A DNA stretch of 64,000 nucleotides from positions 42,364-106,363 of the forward strand of contig LSRX01000829.1 in NCBI GenBank assembly GCA_001939145.1, given 5' to 3'. The notes under the pieces were generated by a model. The model was not told the origin of the DNA. It saw only the letters and a program-made list of their open reading frames with translations, and searched no databases. This document shows, in pieces, positions 41,292 through 51,967 of the stretch. Made by a program: the position numbers and the translations under genes. The stretch comes from Symbiodinium microadriaticum. Lineage: Eukaryota; Sar; Dinophyceae; Suessiales; Symbiodiniaceae. Numbering within the stretch: position 1 is the first letter of the stretch; each line of letters starts with the position of its first letter.

Positions 41292-43454
41292 ATGCTGCGC
41301 ATTGCCGTTGTCTTGCGACCATCAATCATGCGCCGATTCGGTGGCTGCATGCTGATTTGCAGAAGACAACTGCAATCCTCGGCCGGGCAACTCACTGCGA
41401 AATTACGTCATTGTCACAAGGCATCCGATGTCATCGGCCTCGTAAATACAGCGCTCGGATCGGAGAGGATGGATGGCGTACTGTGGGCAGCCGCAGTTCA
41501 GCGCTTGAGCCTCCTCGAGATGCGAGGGAAACCCAGCCGCGAAAGCTGGGCATTGCTCCTTGGCATGGCTGACTCAAGCCTCCAAGACCTCGGGTATAGG
41601 GAGCTGGCAGTCGTTGCCGTCGCCATCTCGAAGCTGAAGAAAGATCCGGGTGGGAGGAAGCATTTCTTGAATGCAGTTTTTCGAAATGCTTTGCTCTTGA
41701 ACGCAAGAGACCAGAGCATGTCTGTTCGCCACCTTGCAAACCTGGCTTGGTCTGCTGCAGCTGCGAAGGTGCAGGCTCGCAGGCTCTTCGAAGTCGCAGC
41801 CGCCGCACAGTCGCAGGAGCAGAGTCGGTGCTTAAACCCTCGGGACGTCTCACAGCTATTATGGGCATTTGCGCGCTCTTCGCACTTTCAGCTTGGTGTG
41901 GAAGTCTTGGAAAACCTGGCCAGTTGCCACGCTTCGCTGCACATGCTCCCCACGTTTGGTGACCATGACATAGCCGCGACGGTATGGGCTGGAGCAACTT
42001 TGGCAACTCACTTGATGCCCAGGGAAAAGGGAAGGCTCTTCCTGAAGCAGATTGCAGCTCATGCAGCTGAGCGGTCATCGGAATTTTCTCCGCAGGGTTT
42101 CTCCATGCTGTTCTGGGGAACAGCAACTCTGGCTTCGAAGGGACTTGACATGCCGAACACTGCACTCACAGCAGCGTGTGCTCCCCACGTGGTTAGTGTT
42201 GCCAGAAGGCTGACAACGCAGGGTGCGGCAAACATCCTTTGGTCGTTGTCGACTCTGGCAAAGATAGATCCAGATGTCGCAGCGAAGATCGTCGAAGAGA
42301 TTCGTGCCGGACACCTAGTATCAAAGCCTCGTAGGTGTTGCAGACGTAAGACTGCGACTTGAATCAAAGGACGTTGGGTCGGTGTCATCATCTTCAACGA
42401 ATGATGGCCAAGGCCTTCATTCAAGTCTTGGTATCTATCAGAGTATCAGTGCGAAAGAGAGCAGCTCCGCAGGGCGGCAAGAGAACCCTGGCATCATTGA
42501 AGCCCTGCTGGAGGCTTGTTCTTGCCTTAGAAAGATGCCGCAGAACTCATTGGCCAAACCAGACTTGCAACCCGCCGTGTTTGGCTAGTTTCCACGCAGC
42601 GCCCGGCATCTAATACAGTGTGTGCAGCCTGTGCGAGGAGATTGTCAGGAAGCTTTCGAGTTGCAACGGGCAGGCCAGAGGGGATGCGCCTTTCTCAACA
42701 TGTTTGGATGGACATGTCGGCATCTCGATCTGGTTGCAGGATATCGCCAATTCGCTTTGGGCTGTCGCAAACATTGGATACCTGGGACCGTCCGCGGTCT
42801 CGCTCTTTAACCGGATCGCAGAAGATCCCGATGCAATTCCTGTGCACCTCTTTTCTGTCTCTTGGCGCACATGCTTCATGCGGGTCTCAGTGTAAGTGTC
42901 GTCCAGCTCAGCAAGACAAAACGACTTAGGCGCAGGAGTGTGCGAACTCCTTGTGGGCGATTGCGAGAAGTCGCTGGAGTGGGGATCCGCAGAAGTTTGT
43001 CCGCAGAGTTTGTGCTAGAATAGAATCTTTCGCTCGACTGGACGAGCAAAGTTTGTCTATCACTGTATGGGCACTGGCAGTATTGGGTCACAGGCATTCC
43101 GCTTTGCCTCTGCTTGGCAATTCCGGGTTGAACTTGAAGAACCTGAATTCTTTTCCAAACGCGAGCCTTTGCCTGCTCATTTGGACCTGTGGTATGCTTG
43201 GCATACGGGAAAGCCCGTTCCCAGCATTGGTTGTTGCATTACGTTGCCGAGCAAGGGAACTGACACCAAGTCAACTGTCAGTGGTTGCGAGAACCCTTGC
43301 AGGACTATGGCCAAGATTTGCAGATCTCAAAATCAAAACAGAATGTTGCTTTACAACACCATGTTTATTATTCCAGGGGCTGCGCCCACGGGCAGGCAGC
43401 GCAGGTAGAAGCCTGGAGCAAGGCCACGCAGCCCCCTCCGCCGAACCCCGCTGA
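41292..43454 (+). CDS. OPR/FAST-like helical repeat protein, probably organellar (spliced)
   Basis: Exons 41292-42317, 42370-42578, 42619-42856 and 42936 onward. The first three total 1473 bases, so all junctions keep phase. The start MLRIAVVLRPSIMRRF is hydrophobic and Arg-rich like a mitochondrial or plastid presequence. The body carries repeated units centred on a Leu/Trp core: HLANLAWSAAAA, DVSQLLWAFARS, DIAATVWAGATL, FSMLFWGTATLA, GAANILWSLSTL, DIANSLWAVANI, ECANSLWAIARS, SLSITVWALAVL and LCLLIWTCGML. This matches the octotricopeptide/FAST-RAP type of organellar RNA-binding proteins. No RAP domain is visible. The last exon stays open to 43454, but its composition changes after about 43330, so the true end may be earlier. 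Confidence 0.82.
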
Positions 43455-44115
43455 TGCTGATGATGCGCGCCCTTCCCACTCAAAAATTCGCAAAACATTG
43501 TCTCGCCCTGCAGGGCCGATTGCGGGCGCCCCGAGTGCTCATGATGCTCGCCGGCTGGCCTCCTGGGGTCGTCCAGGCGGGCCGCCATAGCCTGGCGAAT
43601 GGCTGCGAAACGTGTTCCGAAGGCCTCCGGGCGAGGTCCTGCATGTGGAAAAACGAGGGTCCGATACCGAGCGCTACCCGAGAAAATGGCTGCTGCCAAT
43701 GCCGCCAACCTCCAAAGAGCGTTGTCTAGTCCATAGGCCGTGGGATTCCGAGAGACGGGGCGCGGTCTTCGGGACAGGCTGGATAGGGGATGTGTTCTTG
43801 GGCTAGTGAACGATTGCAGAGTAAGGCTCAGCAGAATTTTCACTGGGCACTAGAGTGCAGAATGTAGTGGCTGCCGCCAATGCCACGCGTGTGAGGGGTC
43901 GCGGTCTTCAGAAAAGTGGCGATACGGTCCTCGGGATAGCAACCGATAGCAAAATAAGGTCCAGCCGTAGGGCCAGTAGAGCCCCAACCCTCGTAGCCCA
44001 GTCGCGAGCCTAGCCCAGCCCCCCCAGCCCCTCGAGCTCTTCTGGGCTTTTGGACTTTTCTGGCACTCTTCTTGAATTTTTCTGGGCTCTTCTTACGCTT
44101 TTCTGGGCGTTGCAT
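43271..44115 (-). CDS. two adjoining minus-strand open frames, doubtful
   Basis: A minus frame 44115-43840 begins Lys/Arg-rich, encoded by a TTTTCTGGGC-type repeat, and ends in a more protein-like segment (PYFAIGCYPEDRIATFL). A second minus frame 43843-43271 contains DNALWRLAALAAAIF, which resembles the Leu/Trp core of OPR repeats. The two may be parts of a minus-strand OPR-like gene or pseudogene running into the end of the + OPR gene. The 3' half of the second frame is antisense to that gene. Evidence is weak. Confidence 0.25.
44035..44110. repeat. imperfect repeat with TTTTCTGGGC core
   Basis: About five diverged copies of a cttttctgggc / tcttcttgaattt unit lie just before the telomere-like tract. 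On minus they encode Lys/Pro/Phe-rich residues. Confidence 0.65.
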
Positions 44116-44184
44116 GGACTTAGATTGTCAGGCTTCTTGGCATGCTTTGGGCTCCACGGTCTTGTTCGTCACTTCAAGTTCGCG

Positions 44185-44515
44185 GTTTAGGATTTAGGGT
44201 AGCCCAAAAGCCTTATATACTATGGTCGTTGGGCCCAAAAGCCTTAAGATATGAGCCCTAGGGTTAGGGTTTAGAAAAAAGGTTCAGGGCGTAGGGCTTA
44301 GGGTGAAGGGCCTCCAGGACTCTTGAGTTTAGGGTTTGGTTTGGGGCAAAGGGAGGTCCTCTGCGCTTGGGTGCAAAGGTTCCCCTACAAGACCTTACGG
44401 AAGACTCCTTGCCTGAGGGCTTGGGCTGTTTAGGGTTTATAGGGAGCAGGGGCTCGGGGTGTAGGGTTTAGGGTTTAGGGGCTTGGGGTTCAGGGTTTAG
44501 GGGGATTTCAGTGTT
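44185..44515. repeat. degenerate TTTAGGG telomere-like repeats (interstitial)
   Basis: Scattered perfect and near-perfect TTTAGGG units, densest at 44460-44505 (tagggtttagggtttagggg), with variants TTCAGGG, CTTAGGG and GTAGGG. The G-rich strand is +. TTTAGGG is the telomere repeat type reported for dinoflagellates and plants. The tract is interstitial here, bounded by AT-rich DNA on its right. A 14-base direct repeat (gcccaaaagcctta, at about 44202 and 44233) lies at its start. Confidence 0.72.
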
Positions 44516-45641
44516 CATTATGTATTGGGTTGAATATCGGCTCTCTTTGCTTCTATATAGGGCATATATGAATCTATGCATGATTGTACGAAGGTAATCG
44601 GCATGGGGATATGGATTTTAGGATACTATTCTTATCGAGCCCGTAGATTTTTAATTGGGGCTATTTGGAGGCCTCTTAGATTATTATTTGGGTTAAGATT
44701 TGGATTTCTTAGATTATTAATTAGTTCAGCCTTTATTGCTACCTAGCCTTTAATAGTCTAAATCTTAATACGGCGCGCTTTACTTTAGATAGCCCGGCTA
44801 TAACCCTTAGCCCAACACCCATATTCTTGTAACTCCCTAGCCCGTTCTTAGTTCTAAACTTAGTCCTTGCAGCTTAAATTCGCCTACCCCTTTTATTCGT
44901 AATACTCCAGAGCCCAGCCCTAATACGGCATCCGCAACTAGTTTAATTCTTAGCGGCTGAACCGTTAAACCCAAAATAAATACTTGTAACTAAAACTTAT
45001 CAAAACATAGTTTAAATTCATTAGAATTAATTAGATCTTCTTTAAATTCTCTTAACGAGAATCTGATTGATCTCTAGTTAAACGTTTATTTAACGCTTAC
45101 AATTCCATTAATATAATTACGCGAAATTCTGGCTAGACCTTTTCTAAATTTAAAAAGATTTTACCGAGAAACATATTATTATAAGGCACTTAAATATAAA
45201 TACTTTTCTTAAATATATTGACCGATTATATTATTTTAATAAGGTTTAAATTTGGCTCGATTTGAAATTATAAAGAAGATATTGTTAAATTATTAAAATA
45301 TATTAGAATATATTATTTCATTTCTTTTATTTTATTTTTATTTTCTGATTTTGAGGCGAAATTATTTGAATTTCGGCAAATAAGAGACAAGATAGATATT
45401 TGTGTTTATTATATATGAGGAGGATAAAAGGTTTGGATTTGAATATAGATATTGGAAGATTGGGATTGGAGAGGTAATGATAATTATTTTTTTAATAGAT
45501 TATATAGAATAGGTGGTCGATTTTCGAGGCAGCGATTATATTGAAATAGCTATAATATCTTTTTTTCATTCATATGGGCGGACTTAGAATTCGGATTCTT
45601 ATATATTTCTTTTTCTATAATTATCTTAGGATAGATAAGAG

Positions 45642-45815
45642 CGTATATGATAAGAAGAGATTTTTGAATTGATTTGATTTTTATTATTTTATAAGATGAA
45701 GAATTGTAGAGCTTCTTTTTACGAGATCGTATATATAATAAGAAGAGATTTTCGAGATCGAATTGACTTGTATTATTATATAAGATGAAGAGTTCTAGAA
45801 CTTGAATTATATTTC
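45642..45815. repeat. diverged tandem duplication, period about 88 bases
   Basis: Two copies share taagaagagatttt (45651 and 45739) and ataagatgaaga (45691 and 45780), with cgagatcg and agttctag-like parts between them. Confidence 0.7.
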
Positions 45816-47329
45816 TTAATGGTCTTCTAAAGAATTATAAGACGTATTGATGATTTTTTGCAAAATTTCTATGGAATTGAATAGATTTCATTTATAATTA
45901 TAGATATATGAAATTAATTAATCTTCTCATAAATCTTTTTTATTGAATTCTAAGACAGATAATTATTTTTCAAATTGGAAGATAGTAGAATCTGAGCTAA
46001 TATTCTTAGATATAGATATAGATATATATTATATGATAATTCTCCAATTCCAAAGTCATATCTGAATTAAAGATATCTGGATGATATTAGATTTCCGATT
46101 TGATATTTTTATTTTATAATTCCTTTAGATTGGTGCCTTGGACAAATTCCCTAGCATTTCACTGATATTAATCAATATTTTATTGGACCTCATTTCTTAT
46201 TATATATAATCTTTGCTTCCTTTGATTCGATACTATAATTTCCGAACAAAGTGGCCGACCTCGCGGATATGAACGACTTAGCTGTCCAAATCAATTATCC
46301 GGACAATATCGGACGAGACCGCTACACGACAAGAGCTCTTGTGCGCACCCCCCATCCTCACTGAATAAAATCTGAGGACTAAGAACTTCGGAACAATCAT
46401 CTGGATTGGAAATGGTAGCCAGGACTATCATTTTATTAATTAAACACCTAATCGGCCCTAATTATACAGTCAAACATATCGATTTAAACCATATTCAAAA
46501 AAGATCTTAATCTTCTTCGTAAAATCACATAAGAAAAAAACATCTATCTAAAAATACAATCGCCAATTATCATCTATTTATTTGCGACATATCTATTCAA
46601 AGAAATCATCTACTTCATTATAGAATTTAATATTTGCGACCTATAGATAATTTATGAATTATATCGACAATTTGCCGTTATCAAGAATATATATTATTCT
46701 CTTAAATGAGTGTGACTTTTACCTATAATATTGCACGAGAATAGCCTCATATAGAGAGATTTAATATCGTCATATCTAATAATTAACGAATTTATAAGAA
46801 TCTAGATATAATGCAAAATTATGCAAATTTAATGAGGCCACAAAGAAAATCTATTTTATTTTATATTATTTTGGTGCCACAACATTAAAATATACTAAAT
46901 TATAGAATAAATTAATAATCGCTCGGAAATATGAATTTTTTCTAATAATTACTTGTCTTATAAAGAAATTCTATTTCCGGTAATAGATAATTTTTTTAGA
47001 AAAAAGAAATTCAAGTAATAAAATATATTCATAAAAAAATTCAGAATCGAGGCCGATTTTTTACATTTCGATATATTTAATTTAATATAATAATAATATA
47101 ATAAAATAGAAACAAATAAAATAGAATTTCTATTCCGACGAAAAAAAATCTAAATTTAGTATTTATCTTCGATACTAGAATATAAGAAAAGATTTTTATT
47201 AAACAAAATCTTTAAATCGATCTCTTATTTTTTTAGATATATTTCTCCTCAATATCTTATATAATAAAAATCATAAAAAAAAATATGATATATTTTTTAA
47301 AATTCTTCTCTTTTTACCCTTATGTCCCG

Positions 47330-47512
47330 CACGACGATTATTATCTCCGACAGCTACTCGACTTCGCTACTACTAGTGCAACCACGATAACGACTACTAT
47401 TGCTGCCGCTATTGGACTCTATTTGACTACGATTACGACTACTACTACTCCTATTACTCTTATTACTACTACGACTACGACAACCACCCACACTTCTACT
47501 AATATGCTACCA
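47330..47512. repeat. ACT/ACG/ATT trinucleotide-rich tract
   Basis: Imperfect actacgattacgactact-type units with strong strand asymmetry (almost no G except in ACG/TCG). A run of AT dinucleotides follows at 47650-47667. Confidence 0.75.
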
Positions 47513-47719
47513 ATCCTCCCTCCCATAACTATTCCAACCCCCTCAATCGTTTGCCTGCGGTCCCGGTCCGCGCTTACTCCGGTTTCTGTAGAAGATATTT
47601 GACATAAATCTGTATTTTAAATATAATATACAAATATACATATAATTAATATATATATATATATATGTATCACCAAACGCAAAATCTTCATTTAGTATGT
47701 TCGTATTGAAAAAACATAC

Positions 47720-48624
47720 CTTTCATTTTTCCGACAATCTGTTCTATAGAAATTCCATGATGCTGAAATTTCTGGCACCATCAGGGTGTAGAACGCAGTT
47801 GAATGGAAATCACTCTTAAAATATCTTCCTGATGTATCTTGCGTCAGGTGGCTCGTGTGCAATGCCCTTGTGGCCTTCGTCTTGTACATGAAGAAATGTA
47901 ACGATCCGTCTTGGATCCAAGCAATAAATCGATCAGTCTTAAAAAAATATTCGCCGTGCCGTCTTGCTGCCCAGAGGCTGCCAGCTCACTTGAACCACCT
48001 GGAGTAGCAACTATAATGCTGGTGATGTCTTCCACGTCTGATTTCACAGCAAGGTCCAGACTGGGAGATCTTTTCCACAGAGTCTTTTGACAGCGTTCCG
48101 ACCTCTGCAGACGAAGTCTTATGATACAAATCTCAGCTGTTGCAGACTCTCTTCGAAGCGCGGCCTGCTTGTTGGAGAGGAAAGTCTTTTGCAGAACCTG
48201 TGCAGAAAGACAAACTTGCTGTGGAGCTTTGCGGTCCCTTCACGTCTCTGAGTATCGCACCCAGGCAGACATAAGAACAATGGCCAAATAAGCATAGAAG
48301 AACCTTTGTTTGGGACTGTTCACCCGCTTCTTCACAGGCTATCGGATCCTTTTGCGCATTGATTTCAAACCCCACATTTGCATCTCTTCGGGCTGCGGCT
48401 GTGGACCAACCAATGCCATCATTGTGCCACCAAAGAGCTTGGTTGCGATTACCTCTTGAGACAAGTGTGTGCGGCGGAAAACCTTGCTCAATGAGTGTGA
48501 AGCCGTAAGCGGCAGCCTTCTTGTAAAAGACCTGCCCAAGTGGTCCGTGAACCACCTCGGCTTCTGTTTGGTCGGAGGTGGCCAGCAAGCAGCAGACGGC
48601 AAGGGGCATCACTTGCAGCTTCCG
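47720..48624 (-). CDS. unknown spliced gene, minus strand
   Basis: Minus exon 48624 to about 48330, after a cggctcag acceptor, encodes MPLAVCCLLATSDQTEAEV, then VFYKKAAAYGFTLIEQGF and NQALWWHNDGIGWSTAAA. Further on (about 48045-47998) KSDVEDITSIIVATP ends at a GT donor. Exon 47937-47720 after tttttttaag encodes TDRFIAWIQDGSLHFFMYKT and FHSTAFYTLMVPEISASW, and ends mid-codon at a canonical GTATGT. The rest would lie at the edge of the AT-rich island or be absent. The last exon resembles one blade of a beta-propeller (aromatic, strand-rich), but no family is named. It is the first gene of the minus array on the right. Confidence 0.57.
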
Positions 48625-48649
48625 CTGAGCCGTCGACAAAGATAGGAAA

Positions 48650-49900
48650 TGCAAGATTGCCCAGCGTCACCAGTGGCTTGCTCGATAATGCCTTGACCTG
48701 CTAAAGGAAGTTCGAGCTTCTCTAGATTATCACTTTCGTATTCATGCGACTTGTTGTCACGATTAGTAAGCAGCCAGCAATGCCGTCTGTCACATTGGGC
48801 ACGACCTCAATCGTGTCTCAACGCTCGAGCAAGACATTTTCATGTTCATGTTTATCCAGCGTACCTCAAACGTCAGTCTAGCGGGCAACAGTCACAGACA
48901 TGCTGAGTTTAGTGGCGACGAGGAGCTCATCAAACCGCCAAACACCGAGTAGCTGGCGCTGGCCCTGTGAGCGCTCATGAGGAAGTACAGAAATAATGGT
49001 ATAAATATCACGGCCTCAGTTTGTGATCAAGCTGGACTATGCTTAGGGCCCGGACGCAGATACGCCTCGTGTCTTGCCCCCAAACAGCAACCAAACTCCG
49101 ATACCATGATTGTCACGCTCGCAAGGCTGCCGACTCTAGTCAGGAGGTCACTGAGCTGTAGCACCTTGCGGTCTCTGACACACTAGCCACAATATCTCCA
49201 CTGCTGCACGACCTGTGCAACCCTATTGGCTTGCCGACTCTTGACTAGTCTGCGGCTCAGGGCCAGGCACCGAGTGCTCGCAGCACGATCACTGCAACCT
49301 CAAAAGCTTTTGTTCCGCTCCAGGCAACGCTGAAATTAGCAGGCAAACCTTGCACTACCGAAGGCTTGAAGCGATTTCTCCGTGGCGCCAGCAGAACTCT
49401 GGGTACATGCGTAAAGCACAAAACAGGCACATGTTGGATACAGAAACCACTCACTGAAGTAATTAGATCACAGCACCAAAAGAAGCCTTGCATCGAATTA
49501 AACGGTGTACTGCCAGCATGGCACAATCAGCAACCTCCACGGTGTTCCTTAGAGAAGGTTGGCTTCAGTAGTAGAAGTACGTTTGTGTCACAGCATGCAG
49601 AAACTCCGTCCGTGTCATGCCGGCATAACTTATCTTTAATTGGCTGTTGCATTTATCAGCTAGACGCCTGCTCAGAAAGCTCGCCCGTCAAATCTACTTC
49701 GATCATCCCAGAGCCTCTCAGGGCGCCCGGCGCGGATGGTACACTTCGAACTTCGACCCTCAACTCTTCACAAGCCTACACTTCTTTCTGCTTCCGTTCT
49801 ACACACAGTGACAAGGTCAGCTTGCACAACCCATTCGTGAAGACATGGCCGCAGGACGAAGGTCCTGAAATAGCTGAAGATGTTGAAGATGACCTGAAGG
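48650..49900. other. stretch without a defensible gene
   Basis: The + frame 49366-49926 is long but mostly random in character, apart from an acidic end near 49850-49905. The minus frames are short. Left uncalled. Confidence 0.35.
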
Positions 49901-49925
49901 TAGAGGCTAGAGGCTCTGGCACATG

Positions 49926-51805
49926 AATTTGGTAAGCTCCTGCTGGAAGCCTGTACTCACGTGCCCTCAGCACTTGCTTCCGAAGTGCCGTCTGGAACTG
50001 ATGAGGCTCGCAGCCTCGACGGCCTTTTGCTGGAGCTGCTGCATTTTGCCTGTGGAGCGTTGGTGGAGGATTCAGTTCCAAGCTCCCCCCGGCATGCACT
50101 GTCAAATGCTTGTAATGTCATCCGGGAGACGGAGCTCGAGCTTCAAGCTTTCCCTTTCCTTCACAAGATCTCGCCGAGCATGCTGCTCCTCTTCAATTGA
50201 AGAACGGAGCGAGATCTCACCTGCATGCCGGGAACAAGCGTTCCACAGAGTCTCGAAAGCCGACTGTCCTACCGTCACCCACCACCTCCTGGCCTTGCTC
50301 TCGCTGTCGCAGCGCTTTTTGCAAATGCTGCTTGTCCATCTCGAGCTTCTTGCAAAGGTCTTCCACATGATGGAAATCAGCGCCTGGAGCAATGCGAATG
50401 ACCTATCAAACGCGGACAGAGACCCTGCGTGCTCATGTCTGTTGCCCCGCAACGGGTGCAACTGCGCCTGCATTAGTTTGTAATTGTCATGCTAGTTCCT
50501 TCCGTCAAGCACTGCTGCAGCAAGTTTCTACATGCAGCATTATCATGTGGTACTTATTGCCACCGACTCAAGACTTATAAACTGATGCTTCTGCCAAGAT
50601 ACCAAACTTGATTCTGAGTTGCTCCATTTCCTGTCGGACCTGCTGGCTGGTCCTGCCAAGCTCCTCGCTTCTTTGCCTTTCCTCTTGAAGGACAGTTCTC
50701 AAAGAGGCCTCGCCTGCCAGCATCAAATGCTTACTTGCGCTACGAGTAGCTGTCGGGGAAGCGAAAGACATGGAATTCGGGGCAGCACACCTACCTGTTA
50801 ATGTCAGCGCATTCGCTGCAGGCAGCCACGAAAACAAAACTGCCAGAGGCCCACGATGCAGCCACACGAAAAAAACATGCAACATACTACACAAGGTCCT
50901 AGCTCGTACGCTTCTCCGCAAGTAAGTGTGACACCAATATTTCTGGATTGATTCTAATTCTAAGTTTAACAGCCTTGCTTTGCAGGGTCTGGTCAGTACT
51001 GGCAGTGGACACCAACAGTCATGAGGCTCAAGTGCGTGCCTTGTTCGCGTTCAGCCAATGCCTTTCTCAGGTGAGCGTTGTCTTCTTGAAGCTCGCTGCA
51101 GAGGTCTTGCATCTGATCAAGTGAGCAAGCGGTCAAGATTGCATGGGGTCGGAGCTTATCTCCGTCTCCTCAGGGGCTGGGGCATGTCTATGGCATACTC
51201 TGTTCTATTCCCGCAGCTGCATTACGGCACCCAGTGCCTGACCATGCATCCGCTCTACAGGGTTTACGGGGGCAGCTCAAAGCAAAGGCCTGACCGAGCC
51301 GCTTTCTCAAATCTGCCAGCTCGAGCTGCAAATCCTCCTTATGCCTGCGCAGTGTTTCTGCCTCATCGCGCTCTTGACGAAGGCCCTGGCTCCGCAAGGG
51401 CGATGCAGAGTCACTCCTGGCCTGCTTCATGCAGGGCAGAATGGGCCACAAAGGTGTCAATGGCATGGCAGCAACGAAGGGAGTGCCATACCGAATGGTC
51501 TTCTCAGGCGAGACATCATCGACAGCCGAGACGGACCGTCGTCCCACACCACTTGGAGTTCGGGTGGAGCAAGTACTTGCAGCCCGAATCCGGGCTGTGG
51601 TGTCTGCAGCCGCGGCCAGTGCGACAGCCTCCAGCGACCTGGGTGTGATGTCCGTCGGTCTGCCCAGTTGTGGTGCCCTGGGAGGCTGCCAGGCTTCTTC
51701 CAAACTACAAGCCACTTGAGGAGCCCATCGCTTGTAGCTCTCGTGCATCGGGGAGCGGGTGCTTAAAGCGAGTCCCCAGCTTGATCCTTTAAAGAGCTGG
51801 CGCAA
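49926..51805 (-). CDS. coiled-coil protein with repeated motif (spliced)
   Basis: Minus-strand exons read from high to low coordinates. About 51805-51190: Ser/Thr/Pro/Ala-rich, then a coiled coil (RQERDEAETLRRHKEDLQLE). About 51120-51030: LDQMQDLCSELQEDNAHLRK, then ALAEREQG. About 50740-50590: RTVLQEERQRSEELGRTSQQ and a further helix. About 50390-50290: HHVEDLCKKLEMDKQHLQKA, then LRQREQG. About 50200-50110: EEEQHARRDLVKERESL. About 50060-49990: KMQQLQQKAVEAASL. The unit DLC-x2-L-x3-x-HL-x-KAL-x2-REQG occurs twice. Such proteins are usually structural, but no named family is assigned. Exon edges are approximate. Confidence 0.57.
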
Positions 51806-51967
51806 GATTGAATCCAGGGAGCAGAAATGTTGATGTCACTGTGACAACATTTTCAGTGCTGCCAGTGTCCAAGGCAATGCACCATCGCCAGGAGTGGCAG
51901 TCCTGTGCTTGCAATGCTGGTCTTCGGTGCCTGCGCATGCGGCACGTGTAGCCTTACTCATGGCCTG

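Larger units (their letters stand above)
44516..47690. other. AT-rich, gene-free island
   Basis: About 3.2 kb that is much poorer in G+C than everything around it. It is full of stops in all frames and holds no exon, tRNA or rRNA that I can recognise. Strand bias alternates: C>G at about 44720-45200, G>C at about 45340-46130, C>G at about 46200-47600. The only long open frame (47285-47602) is a Thr-rich reading of trinucleotide repeats. The island lies exactly between the last + gene on the left and the first - gene on the right. Confidence 0.85.

Noticed and set aside
41431..42165. Minus-strand open frame of 244 codons
   Set aside because: Shadow of the OPR-like + exon.
47285..47602. Thr-rich open frame of 105 codons in the AT-rich island
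   Set aside because: Reading of ACT/ACG trinucleotide repeats; no coding codon pattern.
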